DNA from: Marthasterias glacialis
Lineage: Eukaryota > Echinodermata > Asteroidea > Forcipulatida > Asteriidae
Direction: 5' to 3'
DNA: 64,000 nucleotides
Assembly: GCA_911728455.2 (NCBI GenBank)
Contig: OU452225.1
Coordinates: 4,416,325-4,480,324, forward strand
The position numbers and the translations under genes were made by a program. Under the pieces are notes generated by a model that saw only the letters and a program-made list of their open reading frames with translations, was not told where the DNA came from and made no database searches. The number at the start of each line of letters is the position of its first letter. The first letter of the stretch is position 1. Below are positions 23,101 to 36,000 of the stretch, piece after piece.

Positions 23101-26100
23101 TTTATAATTAGTTGATGCTTACGTGATGAGAGCATCGTTGTCAATGGGCGTTAGATTGATGGTGACTGTCTTATCTGTGGGTTCGTTTTGGTTTCTTGTT
23201 GGTGCTGGGGGCTCAGGAGGTTCTGTAGGAGACCATTCATTTTAAAAATTTAAGAGAGAATTAATAAGTTGACAAAACATTGTTTTTTTTCCAAACCGAG
23301 ATATTAAATTAAACATGACTAAATCGCCTGTCATAATAACAAAACAGAACCAAACCGAACCGAACCGAACTAGACTAAAAACGTACATTTGAAATTCCTT
23401 GATCTTTAAAAGAGAACTACCTTTTGTAATGAAACTAAACAGATTTACTCACTTATTGGTTTGGTGTATACGTCAAGTATTGATGCATTGCCTGTGTACA
23501 TTTGGTTTTTAGCCGAAACTTTGAATTCATATTTCGTGGTCGGTTCGAGATCAATGACTGTGACTCGTGAAATCCACCAAAGGTCCATCCTCTTGTGCTC
23601 TTGAAGTTTCTCTACAGCTCTGTACTCAACCTAGACAGTAAAACATGGCTTTGACTAGGTGTTTATTTGAAGAACGATTTAAGAAAGTGTGTCCGGTCCA
23701 TTACACTGTCAGTTTTATCTTAGTTTCTTAATAATAACTGCTCCTTTTAATTTACATTCCGAAACGATGATTGATTTACCCTTGAAGATATAATAATAAC
23801 TGCGTTTAACAATTTTGAAAAATTAAAAAGTTAATAAATAAAATAAAATAAAATCAACACATACTATGTATTTTTCGATTACTCCATTAGGACTCAGCGG
23901 TTGATACCACTCCAAGGTAATTGACATTTCAGTTTGATCTGCAGAGCGAACATTCTCAACTGGGCCAGGTTCTGAAAAGCCAAAAAAAAAAAAAAAAAAA
24001 AAAAAAAAGTACAAATGCTACGGTATCGGTCAAGATCGTCCAGGATCAACGTCAAGTCAGATACAATTGTTATGCAATGTATTAAAATAGAACATGAAAC
24101 TGTTTGATAAATTATAAAATATATTCTTTCATCATTAATTGTGTGTACCATGTATTGTATTACACAAGAATTGCACTTTTTGAAGAACAAAAAGAAAATA
24201 GGCCTAAACCAAATGATAAAGGTACATCCTTACTTCCTACGAGTGTTCTCACATCAACAGCATCACTGAATGGCCCGATTCCTGCACTGGTGGTGGCTGC
24301 GACCTGGAAGCTGTAATTTGTATATGGTATTAATCCATCGATTGTTACCATTGAACTTGCCGTACTAGACTGCTTCACTACACTGTCATCCATTGAGCCT
24401 ACTTGAGTCAGCTTGTACGTGTACTCTGTGATGGGTCCACCTCGACTTCCACACGGTGGCGCACTCCAGGAGAAACTCAGACTCTGTTGATCCACGGAGG
24501 TTGACATGACGTCACTCGGGAAAGCAGTAGGGGCTGCAACTTAACATGGTAATGTTGTAAACAGAATATTAAAAGAGTGGCTGATGTAATTATGGCTTTG
24601 GTGAAGACACGAACATAGACACTGGTGACAAAATCCACGACTTGTGCCCCATGTCGTGAATATTGACACCAATATTGATAAACAAACTTACAACCTATGG
24701 CCCACAGTCATAAATCTTGACGTCATGGCCTAACTTACAACATGTCATAATAACATGAGGAGAGTTATCGTAGTTTCTCAGTTGTTTCGTAATTACCTGT
24801 TAGTGATTTCCTTGAGACTGACGATTCAGGTCCCTCCATCCCATCATAAAGAGGTTTAATATAAACACTGTACGTTGAGGTTGTCACCAGACCAGTAATG
24901 AGAAGACTAGTAGCTTGTCTACTGAGAGTATACTTTATTCTCTGTGGTGGTGAAATGTCCTCACACAGATCCATATTCGTGTTGATAAATTCATATTCCA
25001 CGACGTAACCAGAGGGACACAAGTCAAGTTGCCAGGTAACGCTTAGTGAAGTAGGATCCTGAACAAGTACCTTGAGACCTCTTACTTTATTATCAGTGTA
25101 GTTGAGAGGAGTACAGAAAAGCAAAACCTCAGAATAAAACAAATTAAACTACTAATACTCTCTAAAATGACAATGATTTGCACTGCTAACTTCATTAACT
25201 GCTGAATGAAACCAAGATGGTCCTAATGCAGTTCTTGGCGTTTGTAAGTCATAAATTTAATATAAACGAATCACTCCAACTCATTAGAGTTATAGTTTGT
25301 CCCTCTTAAAGTGATAACTCACGGCAAACAATCGTTTAGATTAAGTCCTCAGTCAGCTAAGCCTGAGTTTGCATTAGGTATTCGATTTGAGCCTCAACAA
25401 AAATCCCCTACATCTAAACGTTATGCAGTGTGTTGAAATATTTATAAAACAAATAATTATAAAAACAAGAAAAAACGTATCATTAGGGTTGTATCTTACT
25501 TGAACACTGACAGTTTTCCCCATAATACGAAGATTCACATCCTGAAAAAAATATATTCAAACAAATTAGAGTTCCTTAAAATCCAGACTTGAACTTTTAA
25601 CGGGGATGCTTGTGGGAAAATCATACGACCATTTGCCAAATCAAACAAGCATTGAATATACTGAAAATATAACAAGACCTTTATAGGTATAACACAGCCA
25701 TTTTAGTATTATATTTTTTATAACAGTTTAATTTCAGTATAAACAAATTGACTACTTCTGTTTAATTGTTTATTATTTTGGTTTCATTATCGTCTTCCAA
25801 ATCTTTTGGATGTGTGCAATTTGCCTTTTCTGACGTCCGCTGCATTTTATTTAAGGACTTAAAAAAACATTATTATATAATTTAGGAGGAAATTGAATAT
25901 TGCATGCAGGATATTGTAGCAATAAAGTAGATTTGACCTACCCCCGCCTCCTCCATTGTTGCACTCTCCCGTATCCTTAAGACAAGTCCCTTGATCTTGA
26001 CAGTGACATGTCTGCTTACAGTCTGCACCGTACATCCCCAAAATGCAGCCTTAAAAAAAAAAAAAAAAAAACACGTAATACATAGAATCAACTGCATTAA

Positions 26101-29100
26101 CTTCACAACATTATAACAAATCAGTGTATATTTCATCATATTCGGTGGTCACGGCCAGCAGTAAACACTGAGTAATTGTTTGAATAGGTCTGAATGATTC
26201 ACTGCACGTTCATAATGAACAAATAAAGCAACTGCCTTTTTGTCTTCTTATTATTCCTTTCACATAATTTCGGACATTGACGTCGTTGGAAGATTTGTAA
26301 TTGTAGAGCTTTTTATCCATGAGTTCCAAGAGCTGCAATACTTATCATTCTTGTATTTTACTCTTGTATTTTGTATGTAAGTATTAATTATCTCAAATCA
26401 CGTGTAATGTTTTGCTGAAGTTTGTCTTTGTCGATACGTTTTACTTGTTCTTACTTGTCATGCAGTCCAGTCCCGTGTAGCCGGCAGCACATGAGCATCC
26501 ATAAGGATCAGGAAGACAGAACAGATGACCCTGGCAGGCAGTGTTGTGAGGATCGTGACTATCAGAGCAGCTGTACTGAGCGTCCTTACCAAACACATGG
26601 CCACCATGAACTTAAAAAAAAAAAATAATATTATTAATGAAAACTGGGTCCATTGTTTCATTGGTTATTACTAACAGATAGAAGAATTCTATTGGTGGAA
26701 GAATAGTTTTGTCTCAAGCGGGGAAAAAAAGAACTTGTACTTAGATTTTTAATATATATATTTTACACAATGCTCTGTACCTTTTTCACAAATTTCACCA
26801 CTGAATCCTGGAGCACAGACGCAAGATCCTGTCTTGTCATCACATATACCTCCATTGTAGCACCGAGGGCAGGTATTTAAGCACATCGGACCCCACATTC
26901 CTGATGGAAAATCTTTTACAACAGAAAGGTAACAAATAAATATATATTTATATATTTATTAAAACCCTGGCGTAAGCGGAAAGGTGTAAAAATGTTCCAT
27001 ATCGTCGCTCGTACCACAAACTGACCTATCTCAGTTTTTGTCGTTTCGAGTTAAACGGGTTTACAGTTTAGCTGTTTTTGGATTGGTCATTTCCCACAGA
27101 AATATCACTTCTTTGGAATTGATAATACAACAGCAGGTAGATTAAAAGTCATAGATTCACACTGTTTTTGTTTAATGTAAAAATATCTAGTATTAAGGTA
27201 AATATAAAGTGGCAAAGTTATACGTCACTTCGTGAAATTATAATATTCAGTTTTCTTACGCGCAGCGAGCGGCGTATCGCGATAGGTCACTTCGTGGTAC
27301 GAAAAGTTTCATTTCTGAGCTCTGTGCCGGGCGACCTATCTGTTGTGCGCACGCGCAACACTCTGCCTATGGCACTCAACGCGTTCATAATACACACGCT
27401 GGCATACAGGCCGATTTTTAAAAATACTATCGGGGTGGGGGTGGGGTCAATGTGTGTCCAAAATAGTCGGAAAAGGGCATTTAAAATCCGATCACGTTGT
27501 TACACGTTTTTTTTTTTTCATCTGTTTATATTTCATCATGGGGAAAGTCGGTGGAAACCATGCTCTTTAACAAAATGTCATAATAGGAACTTTCACAGGG
27601 GTAATTTTATAATTAATAGTGATTTAGTCATTCATTAATGTCAGTACGTTATGCAATCACATGACAAGCCAATTCTGTCCATTTTAACCAATGATTTATT
27701 GTAAAAACGAATCTCATTTAAAAACCTCTAACATCCTGTACATACACAGGATTGCCAGGCTGGTCATTTAACAAAAGGCAATGATGAACTAAGGAAGTTT
27801 TTAACAATGATCCAAAATACTTAGTCCTTATTAATGTCCATCATACTAAAGAAATGGATTAATTCATCTCGGAAAAGGTTGGACATGATGATGACTAAAA
27901 CCGAAATGTAGAAATATAGTGAAATTTTGTAAATAAATTAAGAATTGTAATTGATTGGTTTTGCATTTTGCACATACAAGCTTCAAATCTTTAGTCTTTA
28001 AATTTTACTCTAAAGGTGTGATATAGCTGTAGTAATAAGCAGAAATGTTTTGATTAATTTCAATCTGAAAGCTTGGTAAAGATGAAGACTGTAACCACCT
28101 CTCCCATCCCTCCTTGAACATTTCCGTCTAAAATGATGTAATGCAACAACAGTTACCAAAGACAATGTATACAAAATAACTGATAAAATTCAACCGTTAT
28201 TCACTGTTTTCTCAAAAGTGTGAACACTGATTTTGATGACATTTTCAGAGGTTTGTTTTATGATATGCATTTTGGAAACTAGATAATCAGAATGAATGCA
28301 TTCTTCCAAAATCACATGATGCATTATACCTTTATTCAATCTATTTATTTAACGTACAAGTTAATTTAAAAATGAGTTCACTGGGATTCAGCAGTTGTGT
28401 CTATTGTTGTTTGGTGTCCAATGTCTAGTGAGGTGTCTTGTGGTGTGGTGTCCAATGCAGTAACATCCAATGCTGCATTTTCACCGGGAATGCTGCTGAT
28501 GCCCCCTGAGTCACCCTCATAGACTGAAACAGAGTAATGCAATAATGGTTTTAGGTGGAGAAAGAAAACAGTTTAATGCTTACATTTGACACTGCACCTG
28601 AAAAAAGAACCATTGTTTGAATAAAAGACCCTGTCTATAAACAATTGAGGAGTAACATTAGACTTAGTGAGGATTCTGGATATGATGCATGCTCAGTTGC
28701 AATATCAATAGCTGATGACATATAGAACAAAAAACAACAGAATACTGTAATACAGACCACGTAGTATTTATGATTTAGTATAACACTAAGACTCACTCTT
28801 TGCTGAATGGCCTAGTAATGAGGCGAGAGGCATGTCGTCTTCACCGCTATCGCTATCCTCAGGTCCTGTGGAATAAAACAACATTTAACAGACTGATTAT
28901 TGAAACAATTATTATTTCATGTACTTGGTACTTTCAAACAAAACGTAATTCTGAAAGAATGTAAAACGTATACAGACACTGATAAGAGTCAATGGCTAAT
29001 GTTTCATTATTTACACATCTTAAGCTTACCTCCAATGTCACCCATGTCTATCACTGTTCCCTTCCACCGTACTTTCCCCCACATCATCTTCTGTCTGGTA

Positions 29101-32100
29101 AAGTCTCGATGGGGGCTGAAATTTCAGGTGTTTGATAGCACAATATTTTGACTACCATCAGACCCCTGTACTAAAACATCCATAGTGTAGCTTACCAGGG
29201 TTGAGTCCAAGGCTGTGGTAAAAAAAAATAATGAGGATGCTTGTCACTCTTTTTGTCTTTGTCACAAAATCCTTAAGTCATTTTATAAGTTTAAATTTCA
29301 GGATGACTGTTTAACACTTGCTATACTAATGTTTATGCTGTAGTAATTCAATGGAAAATTGTTTTCACTTCCCAGCCGGATAATCCCTATCGTATAGTAT
29401 TTAAATTTTTGTTTCAACAATGTGGGACGGTCCTAAGTATTTTGTCGTGATTTTTGAATAGTTATCATTCAGCCTGTCCGCCATCTTGACAAATTTCCAC
29501 CAAAACGCCCTCCTTTCAGAAATTCATGACAGAGGCTACATTATAGTGGCTACTCCTTAAAATACAAAATAGAACCAAGGTAGGCAATTGATTACGATTT
29601 ATGAACAGCATCAAAAGTGAGTTTTTACTCTGGTCTGCTTAACGTTGTTAGGCCTTTGTCACACGATAGAGTGAATAAAATTACAATGGGCCTACACTAA
29701 AAAATAAGTTAAACAAGCCTTCCTTCCTTCCTAGTATAGTAAAATGTGTAGCCTCAAGTGTTTGAATAAACTCTTTCAATATTCACCACCCCACCGCCAT
29801 ACCATCAACATGGCCCGACTGAGACAAGACAACAATTTAATTCGGCTTCCACCCAGCCAGTCTATCGTTAAACTTTTTTAGTTCAACATAATAAATGATT
29901 AGAGTAGAGACTAGAGCAAGTAGAGAGTTAGGCCTGTGATTGTGAATGTGATGCCGTGGGCGTGGGTTAACCACACAAAAGGCGGACGGGTCCAGGGTCA
30001 GGCCTAGGCTAATTGACACAAAATCTGTGCATTGAATTGTCAACTAAGCCATCCGATTTTATAGTATTCATAAGAAATTAATTAAAGAACGAAACGTTAA
30101 AACAATTTGAACTATATTTTGATCAAAAATATACTCACAATCATTCACATGATAACACGCCACGTCGTTGTTAACTTGGACTGCTCCCATTCCATATATA
30201 CACAATGTTAGTGTGCATTACGTTCAATTACCAGACGCGCGTCCTCTATAGAAATAACATCTTATATGATTTTGTTTGATTCATTCATAAATATTACAGG
30301 ATACGAGGTTTTAGTAACAGAAGCTAAACTCCCATTATGTAATTTTAGAAATTTAATTATGAAAAATGATCTTTAAAAAAATAAAAGATTCGGCTCTTGA
30401 GAAAGAGTATCATTTGAATATTCATTTAGATCACTTCGTGAAACGCGCATAACAAGGGTGTCTGGTCCCACGAAGTGACCTATCGCGATAGGTCACTTCG
30501 GGAACCCAAAATTTTCATTTTTGACGATGCGTCGCTTTTGTTTACAGCTGTAAACAACAACAAGAGATGAGATTTTGTCCCAAAATTTTGAGAAAATGAA
30601 GATTTCACTATATTTAATCCAAATATACGAAAAACTCATTTTCGCCAAAAACTGAGATAGCGACGATATGTTACCAAACATGGTCCTATTTTTTTCTATG
30701 GGTCAACAGGGCCAAAATTCTATGTAATCATCACCCCTGGTTTACTTCACAGGCCTGAGGACTCCTGTTGGCCAAACCCTAACCACTGCAGAGTAAGGAG
30801 TGTTGAAAGACAGCAGCCACCTGTCCCAGTAAAGTAAATGATTGACCCCTGTGCTAAGGATCTTTGGCACACGGTGGTATGCAATTTGTGAGAACAGCTT
30901 GCTTGTGCGGCACGAGGATCGTAAATAAGACAAGTCTAAGTCTTGGCCGGCACTCCAATTCACCCCCACAGTGATTTATATCTGCTTTGGGCTTGCAGGG
31001 TGGGTTTTTGACCTTAAAGACAGGGTGGTGAAAAAATGTTACTCGTGGGTCCAGCAAACTTAAAAAAAAATTGTGGCTGCTCTGACGGTAACAAAAGAAT
31101 ACAAAAAAACCAAAAAAACAACAACAATTAAATCGCGAGTTCAAACCTAAACCTAAAGTCTCCGTTACTCATTATAGTCCATAGTGAACGTAGAACAAAC
31201 CTTGCACTACGAGTCTCATTATTCCGTGAAGTTGCTGATGTTCTTGGCCTTCTGCGAAGCAGCTGTAAATCCCTTCGTCAGCTTTGACAACACTTGGAAT
31301 AGTCACATTGAGCTGATTGTTCCATTCATCGTTTGCATCTCCATTATGCTTCCACCTGTAGTCACCGGTCGGTGAATTCTTGTTGATCATACGAAGTGTG
31401 ACTGACTCTCCTACATTCACTGTTAATGTTCGCTGCTCAGGGCGAATATGAACAGCAGTATCTGGAAGTAGAGTTAGAATGGAAACAGGCTACTGTATTA
31501 CCTGTATGCTGAGAAGTTTGATGTAGTAAGTGACTAACATTGTTACCAACTTCAATTAATTTTTAGTATGTGTATCTTACTGTCAATTTGGATTTAGAGT
31601 TGTGGTCTAGTACAGACATCACACATCTTTAATAGCATGACATCATTGGTTTTGGGAAGAATGAACTTTTCCGCAGTACTCTATTTTAAAACAGTACGCG
31701 CCATTCAACCAATCTGCACAAATGTCATCAAATTCAATTTTCCAAGTTAAGTGAAAAACAGTTTTTGTTAGTATTAAAAAAGAAAACAAAATACTGCATT
31801 TTTGTAGGAAAGGGGAAAAAGGAAAATGAACAGTCGTTGTTGGCGATTGCAAAAGCTGAGGAAGTCATCCAAATCCTGCGACTCTTGGTAAACCAAAGCT
31901 AGCTGTTTGTTTTCATTTCTCACCCTTCCCTAAAATCAATTAAGGAACCAGTCAATCACATAATCCAGGAATAATTTCATGTTCCACTTTTGTTTTTTGC
32001 AGCACACAGTATCATATTTGTTTCTTTTACTTTGTCGGTTGTTATTTTTTTATTTGTATCTGTTCGATTAATGGAATACAATACGCTCAATATTGATTTA

Positions 32101-33037
32101 GGCCTCCCCGTAGCAATTGTACCTTGTGTACCGGGGTTACATGTGGGTTGAGAGTTCATAGCGTATTCAAAAACTAAGCATTTGTTGTCATTCACTTTGC
32201 TATGTTTTTTTTTATTTTATTTGTTATTTATCAATTTAAATTATCATTTTTAATAAACAACCTTGCAAAAACGTTTGTTGACCTGAAGGTTAATAGACAA
32301 TTATTATTTTTTTTTTACTTGTTGTTTGGACTAAGTATATTGTCTAGCGACGTCCATGTTGGTTTTGGACACGCATCTCGCATCTTGATGTAGCCTTCAA
32401 TAGTCATATGAATCGGAGATACAAAGGTTGCGAAAAGCCAGGGATTTGCTGATAAGCTTAACAATAAAAAGAGTCTTACCATCACTAGGTAATATTATAG
32501 TGTGTATCCTGGTGCTCCTTCCACTTTTAGACGCCTCTGAGTAGAATACACCAACCCTGTCTATCCCACCAGCCTCGGGGAATGCCAGAGACATTGCTGC
32601 TCGGCCCAGTATGGAATCAGCTGCTTCCATTGATCCTGAGGGGAGTCCAGTATTAGTTCCTCCTGTTGTCAGTTGTCTGCCAAACGAAACACTAGCCGTT
32701 AAGTCACTGCATCCTTTGTACGCTGTAATGGCTGCTTCGTTGTTCCCAGTCTGACCAATCAGAGGAATGTTGCTGACCAAAGTAAAATCTTTTCCTTCAG
32801 TTATAAATGATGGATTTTTTTTTAATTGTATAATGGAAAAAACAAACAAACAAACAAACAAACAAACAAACAAACAAACAAACAAACAAACAAAATCAAA
32901 ACATGTTCCGTAAATACAAACAAAAACACCTAAAAAACTCGTTTCTTGAACAATAAAACACCCCAACCGACCAACCAACCAACCAACCAACCAACCAACC
33001 AGCGAGCAAACAAACAACCCAACAACCCAACAACCCA

Positions 33038-33072
<35 letters not shown>

Positions 33073-36000
33073 GGCAGACAGACAGACAGACGGACGGACG
33101 GACGGACTGATAGACAGACAGACAGATAGACAGACAGACAAACTGACAAACAGACAAACAGACAAACAGACAATCAGACAATCAAGTAAACAAACAAACA
33201 GACAATCAAACAATAAAGTAAACAAACAAACAAACAAATAAAAAAATAAATTAAATAAACAAAAAATAAATAAATGCAAAATACATTAATTAAATAAACA
33301 ATCAATGTACTAACAACAGAAATAAAGAAACAAAAAACAAAACAAATTCTGCTCAAAAGCATGAAATTGGAAACGAAGGTTGTAACACATTGACTTACTG
33401 GCTGAAATCCTCGGTAACTTACCCATTGAAATTTGTTCAGTGATTTCTTCAACCATGAGTTCGCCAATGCTTACACTAAAACCACTGTGTTTTATGCTAA
33501 CGTATCGAGCGACGACGATTGGATCCACAGTCAAATTAACAGCCAGTCTATTCATAGCTTGATCGGATGTTAATGGAGGTGCAATCATTATGTTCCGTGA
33601 ATAGTCTGAATTCAAACCAGCCCACAAAACAGCTCCTAGCATATCGGCAGCTGCAATATAAACACAAACAAAGAACCAACTTCATGTAATTAACAGGTGG
33701 GAACAATTATTTTCGCTAATTCATCAAAGAAAAGGTATAGATTTAGTGTCTAGCGGGATTAGTTCTGAGTTATCTTGGTGACAATTTTACTTGAATCAAC
33801 GAACACAATTCACATCACACAAGATCAAGTACTAATGGGAATGTTATTCTACCACTTCTTAAAACCAAATCTGGTAGAGAGACCTTTCAATATCGCGCTG
33901 CTCAAGCCTGTAGTAACATTCCAGCAAGCTTAACAAATCGTATTCAAACATCGGTTGAAAGGTTTGTCAACCAACTTAACTCATACCCATCTATTTTCTA
34001 ATTGAAAAGTCATTACCAATTCACAGACCTCTTCATTAACTTTTTTCTGACTTACTGATGACACTGTAATGTTTGAAACATTGACTGACTAACTTACTGA
34101 CTATTTTGACTGTATGGGTGATTTGATTGAAGTCTTTGATTGTGATTACAATCATTTTCACGGACGTTTTACTTGACTGTTCTTACAGACCGACCGATTA
34201 TATTTATATCAAGTATGTGTATCAAGTTTTAAGTTTTGTCAGTTCGTTGTTTTCGTTGTCCTTTAATTTTTCCCCTTGTGTTTTCGCTTATCGTTTGTGT
34301 TTTTTTTAAACATGGTTTTTGATTAAGGGCATTGTCGCCACAAGCTTTGAATTTTTGAATGTGCCCAAAACTCTTTTGCAAATTGATTGTTGTTTTAATG
34401 TAATGTTTTCAATGTGGATGATGTTTACTATATTTTTTTCCCTGCTGGCTTGCATTAAGAGTTTGTACATAATACAAGTTTTGAAATAAATATGAACTTA
34501 ACTGAACTGAATATTGGCTTGATTGGGCTGACAACAGCCTAAGCAGGTAGTGAGTTCCAAAGCCTTACATGGAATGCTGTAAAAGATATCTGATGTTGAG
34601 AGGTACATGAATTTGGAATGACGGCTGTATGTCGATGGGATGTAGATGACTGCAGAGCAGCGTGCTTGAGTAAGAGATGAGGTATACAGGTCGGAGAGCA
34701 ATGATTTTTCTTGCAAACTCTTACACAAGCAACTTGCCTGCGGTTGTTTAAAGGCTGAAGATTCAGTGGAATGGAAACCGTGGCTTTGTTTTGAGGTACG
34801 TCGATCCTCATTTTTGATTGTGCTGTTCCCCAAACTGGGGATGAGGAATGACTTGTAGGTATGATAGCAGTAGTTCTACTATCTAGGTCGTTCCACATTG
34901 CCTTTTTTCGCATCATGGCTAGTTTTCTGCTGGAGGCTAGACACGAATTACTAATGTTGTGCACAGGAAAGTTATGTATCCAATGTGACCCCATAATTTT
35001 GTTGGAATCCACATCCTTAAGTGACTCCCGACAAACTTTAACTGAGGATGGTGTGGGTCTGAAGTTTTTGATCGTGATATGACGATAGACTGGGTTTTTG
35101 ATGCACTGAATGTTAGTTTCTAGTTCTCTACCAATGATGTCAGCTTATTCACGTTGAAGTGATGTTGCAGTGTAATGTTTGTCCAGGAGATGCGATTGTG
35201 GCGAATAGTGTACGGCCGTCTGCATGGCTATTCATGGTATTTCCAAGGTTTTCAGCGATGTCCCTGGTAAAGATGAGAAAAAGAGTGGGACCGAGCCAAC
35301 TACCCTGGTGTACTCCATACGTAATGGGTGATTTACGTTAGGCTTTACCTCCACTTGAGTCTACAAAATGGCGGACCGCTTTTGGTCACAAATTTAAACA
35401 AAAACCGCACAATTTGAAGGCATATTTATGTTAAACTTTGTATACACTTTTAAACAATCTTTCCAACAATGTCTTTTTTTATTTTTATAGCCGAAAGCAC
35501 CGAATCAAAAGCAATGTGGCCCTTTAATATGTAACACCTGTTCCCAAACCGAGCACATCAAGTGACTCTACAAACTACAGACCAATAGCACTCCTTCCAG
35601 TTGTTTCCGTGGTCGTGGAACGAATCCTTAATCAGGCTCTTCTGGCATACTGCTGTGTAAATGAACCCTTACCCAACTTGCAGTTTGGTTTCCTCCCAAT
35701 AAATCTACATGTGATGCTCTGCTTCTTATCACACAACAAAATCAGGATAACAAATAGTAACGTCTCATCGCATTTTATATATCTGCTGCTTTTGATCGGG
35801 TAATGCATATGGATAGCAGTGCGAATTCAAATAACTGCGGGGTCACTTAAAACTACTTTCCTGGTTGAAGTTATACCTAAGCAACATATTTCAGCAAATA
35901 ATAGTTGGTTTTGACTCCACAAAACTGCGGACCGTGCTCAGCTAGTCATCTTTCGAGTTAAGCTGCTAGTTAAGCTCCGACTGAACAATTATTATTACCA

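Larger units (their letters stand above)
26985..30705. mobile_element. Candidate element with inverted ends inside the intron between exons 6 and 7
   Basis: The left edge (about 27000-27060: catatcgtcgct, then tatctcagtttttg) and the right edge (about 30640-30700, the same words reverse-complemented) are inverted relative to each other. The next inner blocks also match in inversion (cgcgataggtcacttcgtgg at 27278-27297 and within 30430-30500). The interior holds splice-bounded minus-strand exons. This could be a DNA transposon of about 3.7 kb; its boundaries and target duplication are unproven. Confidence 0.4.

Noticed and set aside
28378-29115. Nested exons as part of the receptor gene itself
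   Set aside because: They lie between exons 6 and 7, which join in phase without them; the last one ends in a stop codon and the peptides are not Ig or EGF.
32842-33180. CRISPR-like regular repeats
   Set aside because: These are plain tetranucleotide repeats without spacers, in an animal genome.
32397-33279. Long minus-strand open frames rich in Cys/Leu/Val/Ser repeats
   Set aside because: They are translations of the tetranucleotide microsatellite; only 32480-32794 of this stretch is a real exon.
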